A stretch of 64,000 bases of DNA from Velocimicrobium porci (GTDB taxonomy: Bacteria > Bacillota > Clostridia > Lachnospirales > Lachnospiraceae): the NCBI RefSeq assembly GCF_009696045.1, contig NZ_VUMT01000001.1:1-64000 (forward strand), given 5' to 3'. Each line of letters starts with the position of its first letter. The first letter of the stretch is position 1. This document shows, piece by piece, positions 43,404-50,655 of this stretch. The translations under genes were made by a program, and so were the position numbers. The notes beneath the pieces were generated by a model that was not told where the DNA came from, ran no database searches, and was given only the letters and a program-made list of their open reading frames with translations.

Positions 43404-44489
43404 TCACTCTGCTATATAATCCTGAAAACCAGCTGAATATTCTATTGTCCCATCATTTTTAATCCAAACAGCCTCTGTATTCTCCATTTTCTCAATCATC
43501 GCCTTACCTTTTTCTACTGGCATATTATAAAGAGCCGTAGACAAAGCATCCGCTGTCCCTGAATAACTGGATAAAACCGAAACAGACGCACAATAATTTG
43601 CCGGCATTTTTGTATCCGGGTTAATAATGTGATGATATTTCTTGCCATTTACGACATAATATCTCTGATAGTTTCCACTTGTAACAAAAGACTTATCTTC
43701 TAGCTTTACTTTTAACACATATGCCTGTTGACTGTCCATATCTGGATTTTGTAATCCAACTCTCCAACTCGTTTCATCATCTCTTGTGCCAATCGCACAT
43801 ATATTCCCACCTACACTGATAAGAGCTTTCTTCATTCCAATCTGCTTTGCATAATTACCTACCCGTTCAACTGCATATCCTTTTCCAATTGCACCTACAT
43901 CCAAAGACATTTTTTTATCTTCTAAATATACGGTCGCTTTTTCTTTATCAATCTTAACTTTTTTAATATCCGTATGTTTCGAAGCTTGATTTAACTCATT
44001 CATAGTAGGAAGCTTTGCATGTTCCGGACTGTTAATTCCATTTGTACGATAATCATGCCAAATTGCCAACACACTGCCATAGGCAATATTTACTTTTCCA
44101 TCCGTTAAATCATAAAGCTCAATTGCCCGTTCTAACAGTTCAATAATTCGTTTGTCCACTTTAACAGGTTTTATTCCCGCATTATCATTTATTGTCTTTA
44201 TATTGTTAATTCCTTTATAAGTATCATAAATATTATAGAGTTCATGATATGTCTCCAGCTCTTTTTGCAGCTGTTCCACCTTCTGCTTAAAGTCTTCCTC
44301 ACTCTCCTCATATCCAACAATTGTTGTAACCGTATCAAACAAATCCAAAAATTGTGCTTCGTATTTTGTAAGTTGTGATTTTCTCTCACAGCCTGATATA
44401 AACACAGCAAATACACTCAATACACAAATAATACCAATTAGCCTTTTCGTTATCTGCTTCAGCTTCTTCACCTCATTTTTAATAATCAT
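43404..44489 (-). CDS. apbE: FAD:protein FMN transferase (ApbE/FmnB-like lipoprotein)
   Basis: About 361 residues. A lipoprotein signal (FAVFISGC) is followed by the ApbE fold: FDTVTTIVGYEES, DGKVNIAYGSVLAIWHDYR, LDVGAIGKGYAVERV, ALISVGGNICAIGTRD, VTSGNYQRYYVVNGKKYHHIINPDTKMP and the metal-binding end SGTADALSTALYN. ApbE uses FAD to attach FMN to Thr residues of exported proteins. In Listeria FmnB does this for PplA in extracellular electron transfer. The gene directly upstream encodes a lipoprotein with two candidate acceptor motifs. The exact start is uncertain: the ATG at 44489 has no clear ribosome site, and a hairpin (44503-44537) ends just before it. Confidence 0.9.
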   Translation of the reverse strand: MIIKNEVKKLKQITKRLIGIICVLSVFAVFISGCERKSQLTKYEAQFLDLFDTVTTIVGYEESEEDFKQKVEQLQKELETYHELYNIYDTYKGINNIKTINDNAGIKPVKVDKRIIELLERAIELYDLTDGKVNIAYGSVLAIWHDYRTNGINSPEHAKLPTMNELNQASKHTDIKKVKIDKEKATVYLEDKKMSLDVGAIGKGYAVERVGNYAKQIGMKKALISVGGNICAIGTRDDETSWRVGLQNPDMDSQQAYVLKVKLEDKSFVTSGNYQRYYVVNGKKYHHIINPDTKMPANYCASVSVLSSYSGTADALSTALYNMPVEKGKAMIEKMENTEAVWIKNDGTIEYSAGFQDYIAE

Positions 44490-44502
44490 TTCTGATTTAC
44501 AA

Positions 44503-44537
44503 GGGCTGTCATAAGACAACCTATCCTATAACAGCCC
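44503..44537 (-). terminator. Hairpin between the two-repeat lipoprotein and apbE
   Basis: GGGCTGT/ACAGCCC arms with a 21-nt loop, 33 bases past the lipoprotein stop, followed by TTGTAAATC. It is a weak terminator or a processing site that could make the lipoprotein more abundant than ApbE. Confidence 0.55.
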
Positions 44538-44569
44538 TAAATCATTCTCTTTATTTTATTATAGCGGAT

Positions 44570-45652
44570 TTATTCTGCACTCTCAACTGATTTTACAACA
44601 TCCGTGATAAAATTACCAATATGAATTGTCACAGAAGCTAATAAATCATTATCTGCTGCTTTTCCTTCCTTCATCGCGATTCCATTTACTTCTTCTGCCG
44701 TCTTTCCAACCACATAATCAGCAAATGCCTTCGCTTGTTCATTCCATTCTTTTCCGATAGAAGATGCACTCTTCATTCCATACGTTTCTCCAAGCTCATC
44801 TTTTGTTAGGACTTCATTCTCAATATCAGTTGTAATTGTTCCTTTTTTGTCAAATCCAACTTTCGCCTGAGAACCATCAATATAACAGCTTGTAATTACT
44901 CCATTTTCATCTACTGTCGTTACAGTATAAGAAGAATCAATCTGAACCACTCCATCTTGGTCTTTTGTTGCATCAGAAGAGCTTGCCATAGATGTATTGA
45001 TTGCAAGTCCTAATCTATCCCCTGTCTTCGCACCAAGGTTAGATGCATTCTGAACAGCTTTTTCTACCACTGTTTTAAAGTCACCAATATGAATCGTCAC
45101 GGAAGCCAATAAATCATCATCTGCTGCCTTTCCCTCTTTCACCGCTATTCCATTTACTTCCTCTACAGTTTTTCCAACTACATAATCAGCAAATGCTTTT
45201 GCCTGTTCATTCCACTCTTTTCCAATAGCAGAAGCACTTTTCATTCCATACGTTTCTCCAAGTTCATTTTTTGTTGAAAATACAGTGTTTTTATCAGTTG
45301 CAAGCGTTCCCTCTTTTGTAAAATCAGCCTTTGACTGTACTGCATCAATCACACATTTTGTAATTACTCCATCTTCGTCTAATGTGACAGCTGCTGCAAG
45401 AGAATTAGCAACTGCCTGTCCATTCTCATTTCCTGCCTCTTTTGAATCATTTAACTTTGTTACAACTGCAAATCCTGTTTTCATTTGTTGTTCTGTTTTG
45501 TTTTGATTCTCCTTTTCTTCCTGCCCTACATTAGTTTCCGTCTGAGTATTATTATTGTTTGATGAATTTTCATTGGAAAGATTCGATTTACAGCCTGCCA
45601 TAAGTGAAACTGTCAACATCATACTAATTCCTAATACTATCTTTTTTTTCAT
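44570..45652 (-). CDS. Two-repeat lipoprotein, candidate flavinylated electron carrier (PplA-like by position)
   Basis: A 360-residue lipoprotein: signal peptide with lipobox LMAGC (Cys21), an Asn/Gln/Glu-rich linker (22-57), then two homologous domains of about 140 residues (58-203 and 212-358). Each has GV-IT-C-ID--Q-K--F-K-GT, ELGETYGMKSAS-IGKEWNEQAKAFADYVVGKT, and ends with DLLASVTIHIG-F (D180-T186 and D336-T342). The Thr in DLLASVT aligns with the FMN-accepting Thr of the DxxSGAT motif in FMN-binding domains, but SG-A is replaced. The repeats are also very similar at DNA level. It lies between the membrane electron-transfer genes and apbE. I do not recognise a named family; the electron-carrier role is inferred. 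Confidence 0.8.
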   Translation of the reverse strand: MKKKIVLGISMMLTVSLMAGCKSNLSNENSSNNNNTQTETNVGQEEKENQNKTEQQMKTGFAVVTKLNDSKEAGNENGQAVANSLAAAVTLDEDGVITKCVIDAVQSKADFTKEGTLATDKNTVFSTKNELGETYGMKSASAIGKEWNEQAKAFADYVVGKTVEEVNGIAVKEGKAADDDLLASVTIHIGDFKTVVEKAVQNASNLGAKTGDRLGLAINTSMASSSDATKDQDGVVQIDSSYTVTTVDENGVITSCYIDGSQAKVGFDKKGTITTDIENEVLTKDELGETYGMKSASSIGKEWNEQAKAFADYVVGKTAEEVNGIAMKEGKAADNDLLASVTIHIGNFITDVVKSVESAE

Positions 45653-45745
45653 TTTTCATTCCTTGCATAACAAATTGATAAACAAATCTATTATACATTT
45701 TCCTTTCTCTTTATTATTATATTTTCTTATACTTTCTCTTTATCT

Positions 45746-46654
45746 CTAAATTCCACAAAGGAATATTAATAAAACATCTGCTCCCATAATAATCACATAA
45801 TTCTTAATCGAGCATAAAAATGTAGTTTCTTTTCTTTGCTCCTTTAAAAATACTTTTATATTTTTCCAAACAGGAACAATTGTAATAAAAAACAAACTGT
45901 AAAAGGTCGGAAGTATTCCAAGTAAAATCATAGCAGCTGCTGCCACATAAACGATATAATATAAAAACTGAAATAAAATAAACGCTTTTTCCCCGAGATA
46001 ATAAGGCAATGTATACCGTTTTACTTCAATATCCTTCTCTAAATCGCAGATATTATTCGCAAGCATAATATTTGCCGTTGTGCAAATCGGTGCAATTGAT
46101 AGAAAAAAAATTGGTATCCATTCCCTCCACATAATCATAAAAGACAAACTTTCCAAAGTAAACTCGTAGGAAAGAAAATGGTTCTCTGGCATATTAATAT
46201 AAAATAAAATAAATGGAATCAAGAATCCATAAAAAATCCCTGAAAATATTTCACCCAGGGGCTGTCTTGATATTGGAACCGGACCATAGGTATACAAAAT
46301 TCCACACAAAAAACAAAGCCCTCCAAGAAAAAATACAACCCAATCTGTCAGCCATGCTAAATAAAGTCCTAAAGCTGCACTTGCAAAAAATAACACATAT
46401 ATAATCAGCAATGCCCTTTTTCGCTCAAACTGTAATTTTTGTGTATTTGTTTTTGTATCAATATAATTATTAACTGCCGTTGTAGTTAAATCAAATAAAA
46501 ACATAGATAAGAAGAACACTACTGTAAGTCTTCCATTGATTGGCTGATCAATATAAAATAAATAAGCACATGTCATAAGAAAGGCAAATATACTTGTAAT
46601 TTTTGTTTTTATTTCAACATAACTTAAAAAATTCCAAACCAGCCCTGCTTTCAT
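45746..46654 (-). CDS. dmkA: UbiA-family prenyltransferase (DmkA/MenA-like)
   Basis: About 302 residues with 8-9 membrane helices. The two Asp-rich motifs are NNYIDTKTN (about 57-65) and NNICDLEKDIEVKRYTLP, matching MenA-type enzymes that attach a polyprenyl chain to 1,4-dihydroxy-2-naphthoate. In FLEET loci the DmkA paralogue makes demethylmenaquinone for the electron-transfer chain. The start (46654) follows AAGGATAATAGT and lies 4 bases after the polyprenyl synthase stop. No other menaquinone genes are present. Confidence 0.88.
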   Translation of the reverse strand: MKAGLVWNFLSYVEIKTKITSIFAFLMTCAYLFYIDQPINGRLTVVFFLSMFLFDLTTTAVNNYIDTKTNTQKLQFERKRALLIIYVLFFASAALGLYLAWLTDWVVFFLGGLCFLCGILYTYGPVPISRQPLGEIFSGIFYGFLIPFILFYINMPENHFLSYEFTLESLSFMIMWREWIPIFFLSIAPICTTANIMLANNICDLEKDIEVKRYTLPYYLGEKAFILFQFLYYIVYVAAAAMILLGILPTFYSLFFITIVPVWKNIKVFLKEQRKETTFLCSIKNYVIIMGADVLLIFLCGI

Positions 46655-46658
46655 ACTA

Positions 46659-47624
46659 TTATCCTTTCCGCTGCAATCCAAAATATGCTTTTTCTGCTAA
46701 TTTAGTAAGCTTCTCTTCCTTTTCCTTTGACAAATCTAACGCTTTAATTGTCTGAATCGCTTTTTTTAAATACTGCTTTGCAATTCGCTTTGTAAAAAAG
46801 ATTCCACCTGCATGATAAACCGCCTCATTGATTTCTTCCCTCATAAGTACTGTTTTTTCTGCTTTTTCACGAAACCTTTTATCTGCATTTAACGTATAAA
46901 TAAGAGGAAGCGTAATAACCCCCTGCTCATAATCAGATTGTACATTTTTCTTTGCTACAGTTTCTTTTTCCTCAAAATCAATGCAGTCATCTGTCAATTG
47001 AAAAATCATCCCAACATAACGTCCTAAATGACGGTATAAACGAAGCTTTTCCTCGTTCTTTTCCGCCAATACAGCTCCTCCATAAAAAGAAGCTTCAAAC
47101 AAGGCTGCCGTCTTACCGCTAATAATACTTAAGTAACGATACATTGACAAGTTGAGATTTCCATTGTTTCTATGCTGTAAAAGCTCTCCTTTGCAAATTT
47201 GATTAATGTAATTTGGAAGATAATATGTTTCATACTCGTTCTTTGTTTCTGCTTTAACAATCTCCTGCAAAGCAACGGAAAGAAGATAATCTCCACAAAT
47301 AACTGCTGTTTTTCTTCCAAATTTCTTTTGCATTGTCTTAATTCCTCTTCGCATATCTGCTTCGTCTATAACATCATCATGTACAAGCGTTGCTAAATGA
47401 AGAATTTCAATTGCCGTAGCAAAAATTACAGCATCTTTATGAATCAAGTTATTTTCATCCATCGCACAGCTTAATAAACTATGTGTCCGGATAAATTTAC
47501 CCCGTGCTTTAGAAAGATATGATGTATAAGCTCGAATAATTTTAGGAGCGGTTGTTAAAATCTTATCAACTCTGAACACAACTGCTTCAAATGCTGTATC
47601 ATATTCCATCCTTGTATCAGTCAT
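46659..47624 (-). CDS. dmkB: Polyprenyl diphosphate synthase (DmkB-like)
   Basis: A 321-residue trans-isoprenyl diphosphate synthase. The first Asp-rich motif is LVHDDVIDEADMRRG (about 96-110) and the second is FQLTDDCIDFEE (about 212-223). GKFIRTHSLL and ELLQHRNN are also conserved. It makes the isoprenoid tail used by the adjacent prenyltransferase. It overlaps the NDH-2 gene by 8 bases. A dedicated synthase plus prenyltransferase beside NDH-2 is the hallmark of FLEET loci. Confidence 0.92.
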   Translation of the reverse strand: MTDTRMEYDTAFEAVVFRVDKILTTAPKIIRAYTSYLSKARGKFIRTHSLLSCAMDENNLIHKDAVIFATAIEILHLATLVHDDVIDEADMRRGIKTMQKKFGRKTAVICGDYLLSVALQEIVKAETKNEYETYYLPNYINQICKGELLQHRNNGNLNLSMYRYLSIISGKTAALFEASFYGGAVLAEKNEEKLRLYRHLGRYVGMIFQLTDDCIDFEEKETVAKKNVQSDYEQGVITLPLIYTLNADKRFREKAEKTVLMREEINEAVYHAGGIFFTKRIAKQYLKKAIQTIKALDLSKEKEEKLTKLAEKAYFGLQRKG

Positions 47625-49602
47625 GATAAATATACCACCTTTTCACAAACGGAATCTTTTTCCATTGTTTCTTTAACCAAGGCATTACGTAATAATCCAA
47701 ACCAAGTGTCCTTCCTCCACCAATCAGTAACGCAATACCTGCAAAAATCATCCAAAATGTATTCAAATATAATCCTGTTGTGCATACAAACATAAATTGT
47801 AAAATCAAAGATACTACTGCAACTGGCGTTGTAAGAAAACCTCCCATTAATGCAAACCCAATTCCAATTTCAATAAGTACAATCGTTATCTGCATAAAAA
47901 TCTGCATTTCATCACTGGATAATACAATCGTATCGACAAACCAATTAATAAGAGGGACATTTAATTGTATTGCATAATCCGCTAATCCGGAAGCAGCAAT
48001 CTCCTTCCCACTTACCATTGATATATCAAACAAACCCAATATATTATAACTAAATATAGCCACTCCGCTTGAAACTGCCTCTGCTGCTCCTGTTGCCTGT
48101 GCCGTTGCATCAATGGCACCAGTCGCTTGAGAAATTGCGTCTAATGTGCCTGTTGCATTGGACATTCCATATAAAATTTGATCAAACCAAGTTCTGGCAC
48201 CGCCAAAAAACCCAGTCAACATTGGATTCTGAAACCAGCCTTCTAAAATTTTCAAAATTCCTTCAAATGCCCAAACTGCCCCAAGCCAGACTCTCAATGG
48301 AACTAATAAAAAGCTCGGTGTCCGGTTAGAAAAATGGCCGCCCACAAAGCTCCTGCAATGGCGAACTGTAAAAAATTCATGCTTTGTATAACTAAATACC
48401 TTGTTCCAACCAAGTACCTGAATAAAATAAATAATATTAATCAGATGTTTTGCAAACATAGCAAAAAAAGAAGGAAGATTAAACATATGATTTGGCAGTC
48501 CGACTCTTGCTACACCATATCGTCCCCCAACCGAAACCATTACCCCATGAAAAGAAGGTTTATATACTTGCATTTCTTTTTTTCCAGTTATTGAAACCGT
48601 TATATTATGCGCCGCCACATCAGCACTCTGTTCACAATTTTCTACCATTTGAGGTACCGGTGATTGTTCTCCTTCCGGAATATACATCATATTATCACCT
48701 ACAACATAAACCTCTTCCCGCTCAAGAGAGCGAAGATACCTGTCAACCTCAATGCGTCCTCTTCCAGAAGCCGTTAACAGTTTGGAAGTTTCCTTTGTAA
48801 TCTCTGCACTTTCGATTCCGGCAGTCCATATAACTGTTCCGGCGGGCTTTCTATGAATTTCTTCTCCTTTTTTTAGTACAATAAAGCCATCTTCTATCCC
48901 AACAACACTTGTTTCTAATTGAACTGAAACCCCCATCTTAGTCAATCTTTTCTCTACCTTTGCAGATAATTTTTCTGGAAGAATTGGCACAGTCCGTTTC
49001 AAAATATCAACATCGACAATTTTTACCAAAGAACGCTCAATCTCAAATTCTTCACAAAGAACCGGTATATATTCCCCTAATTCTCCCGCCATTTCTACAC
49101 CAGTAAAACCAGCTCCTACAATATAAAAACTAAGTAATTTTTTCTTTTCCTCCAGATTTGTTTCGCAGGAGGCTTTACGAAACTGAGTTAAAATCCGCTC
49201 CTTTAGTAGAACTGCATCCTCATAAGACCAAAGCTTATAAGAGAACTCTTCTGCACCCGGTACACCAAAAAAAGTAGGTTTTGACCCTGCTGCCAATACT
49301 AAGTAATCATATTCATATACTTTTTCTTTTCCATAAACCACCTGCTTATCAAACTCAATATGACTTACTGTGTCTAAAATAACATTTACATTTCTTCCGG
49401 CAAATATTTTTTTCAGGCTCATTTTAATACTATCCTCTTCCACGCGGTTTGCCGCCACCTCATGAAGCTCTGTCAACATAGTATGAAAAGGATTCTTGTC
49501 AATAATAGAAATGCTGACTTCTTCCTTACGCAATTTTTTTTCAAGTTTTTTTGCGGTCAGCACACCTGCATAGCCTGCACCTATTATTACAATTTTTTTC
49601 AT
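47617..49602 (-). CDS. ndh2: Type II NADH dehydrogenase with C-terminal membrane domain (Ndh2, FLEET type)
   Basis: About 661 residues. The N-terminal two-thirds is an FAD/NADH oxidoreductase: KKIVIIGAGYAGVLTAKKL (FAD), FYIVGAGFTGVEMAGEL (NADH) and EEVYVVGDNMMYIP. About 230 extra residues follow, with at least five hydrophobic segments: LRVWLGAVWAFEGILKILEGW, the ATGA-repeat loop, FNYIL-type and IVLIEIGIGFALMGGFLTTP. This C-terminal membrane domain resembles the one on Listeria Ndh2 in the EET pathway. It passes electrons from NADH to a quinone at the membrane. The start at 49602 follows GAGGAG; the upstream ORF extension lacks a site. A low-complexity loop (TLDAISQATGAIDATAQATG) lies between two helices. 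Confidence 0.92.
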   Translation of the reverse strand: MKKIVIIGAGYAGVLTAKKLEKKLRKEEVSISIIDKNPFHTMLTELHEVAANRVEEDSIKMSLKKIFAGRNVNVILDTVSHIEFDKQVVYGKEKVYEYDYLVLAAGSKPTFFGVPGAEEFSYKLWSYEDAVLLKERILTQFRKASCETNLEEKKKLLSFYIVGAGFTGVEMAGELGEYIPVLCEEFEIERSLVKIVDVDILKRTVPILPEKLSAKVEKRLTKMGVSVQLETSVVGIEDGFIVLKKGEEIHRKPAGTVIWTAGIESAEITKETSKLLTASGRGRIEVDRYLRSLEREEVYVVGDNMMYIPEGEQSPVPQMVENCEQSADVAAHNITVSITGKKEMQVYKPSFHGVMVSVGGRYGVARVGLPNHMFNLPSFFAMFAKHLINIIYFIQVLGWNKVFSYTKHEFFTVRHCRSFVGGHFSNRTPSFLLVPLRVWLGAVWAFEGILKILEGWFQNPMLTGFFGGARTWFDQILYGMSNATGTLDAISQATGAIDATAQATGAAEAVSSGVAIFSYNILGLFDISMVSGKEIAASGLADYAIQLNVPLINWFVDTIVLSSDEMQIFMQITIVLIEIGIGFALMGGFLTTPVAVVSLILQFMFVCTTGLYLNTFWMIFAGIALLIGGGRTLGLDYYVMPWLKKQWKKIPFVKRWYIYHD

Positions 49603-49703
49603 TGCATTCTCCTCTTTCTTTCTAAAATAAGTCGTTTTTCGACAGGTTATTTTATCATGATATTTTTTATTCTTCCGTAACATTGTTACATAAGCAGTAA
49701 TTT

Positions 49704-50360
49704 CTATATCTTTTTTAACCCGTCAAAATCTAGAATGTCAATCTTTCCTCTTGACAATGAAACAAATCCAAGCTTTTCAAATTTCTTTAACAGCCTCGAT
49801 ACAACTTCTCTCGCAGTTCCGATGTCATTTGCCAATTCTTCATGTGTAATAAAAAGCACTTCGCTTTGATTCCACCTGCTGTGAGCGATTAAACTATCAG
49901 CTAATCTTTTTGAACTCTTTGTAAACGCAAGATTTTGAACAACCGAAATCACTGCCTGCAAATGTTTCATTCCAACTTGCCAAATAAATTCACTTACTGC
50001 ACTACATTCATCCGATAGCTTTTTGCAAATCGTTTCCGGAACCCAATAAACGACTGAATCCTCCTCTGCTTCCATATTAATATCAATCTGCCCATCGCTC
50101 ATCATAGAAAATACACTCCAGATATTTAAATTTTTATTTTCAATCCGATATAGTGTTATCTCGTTCCCATCACTTGTAGAAAGAAAGACTCTAATTCTTC
50201 CACTTATAAGAATCTTTAGACCAGCATCTTCTTTTTTTACATGATATACTTTTGCTCCTTTCTGAAACAAAAGTTGTTCTAAAGATTTTACTACTAACTG
50301 TCTATCTTTTTCCGATAGAAAATACCAAAATGGCAGTACATTTTTTAACTCTGTTTCCAT
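49704..50360 (-). CDS. Crp/Fnr-family transcriptional regulator
   Basis: A 218-residue regulator. The N-terminal cyclic-nucleotide-binding-like fold (about 10-130) is followed by a Crp HTH: FITHEELANDIGTAREVVSRLLKKFEKLGFVSLSRGKI. Four or more Cys residues are not clustered at the N-terminus, so it is not an obvious oxygen-sensing FNR; a ligand such as cAMP, heme or another signal is possible. It lies 102 bases upstream of ndh2 on the same strand and is the likely local regulator. Confidence 0.88.
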   Translation of the reverse strand: METELKNVLPFWYFLSEKDRQLVVKSLEQLLFQKGAKVYHVKKEDAGLKILISGRIRVFLSTSDGNEITLYRIENKNLNIWSVFSMMSDGQIDINMEAEEDSVVYWVPETICKKLSDECSAVSEFIWQVGMKHLQAVISVVQNLAFTKSSKRLADSLIAHSRWNQSEVLFITHEELANDIGTAREVVSRLLKKFEKLGFVSLSRGKIDILDFDGLKKI

Positions 50361-50555
50361 CTCTGTCCTCTTTACATAATTATTTAAATTTTTCTTTTAT
50401 TTAAATTGTTCCCCCAAATTTAACACCACAATAACAACTTCATTTTTTTAGCAAATTGCACAATAATATAGTTCTTTTTTCTCCATTTTTATTTGTATTT
50501 TTTTCTTTTCTCTTGACATTAGTTTATTGAAAGCAAAAACCGCAAACCAACAATC

Positions 50556-50631
50556 AGGAGGTGAAATTATTATTAAATCCGGTATTTGTTTTCTTACAAC
50601 AATTAAGTACATAGCATTTGAACATTTTTAA
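50556..50631 (+). promoter_or_regulatory. Leader with strong orphan Shine-Dalgarno upstream of the chitinase
   Basis: AGGAGGTGA (50556-50564) matches the 16S rRNA anti-SD very well, but no ATG, GTG or TTG sits at proper spacing after it. Only ATT codons follow, opening a 21-codon frame that stops at 50629-50631, 25 bases before the chitinase ATG. The GTG inside the site (50561) opens a 17-codon frame. It may be an mRNA-stabilising SD, a leader peptide with a rare start, or chance. Confidence 0.4.
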
Positions 50632-50655
50632 GAAAAAGTGAAAAGAGGAGGATAT

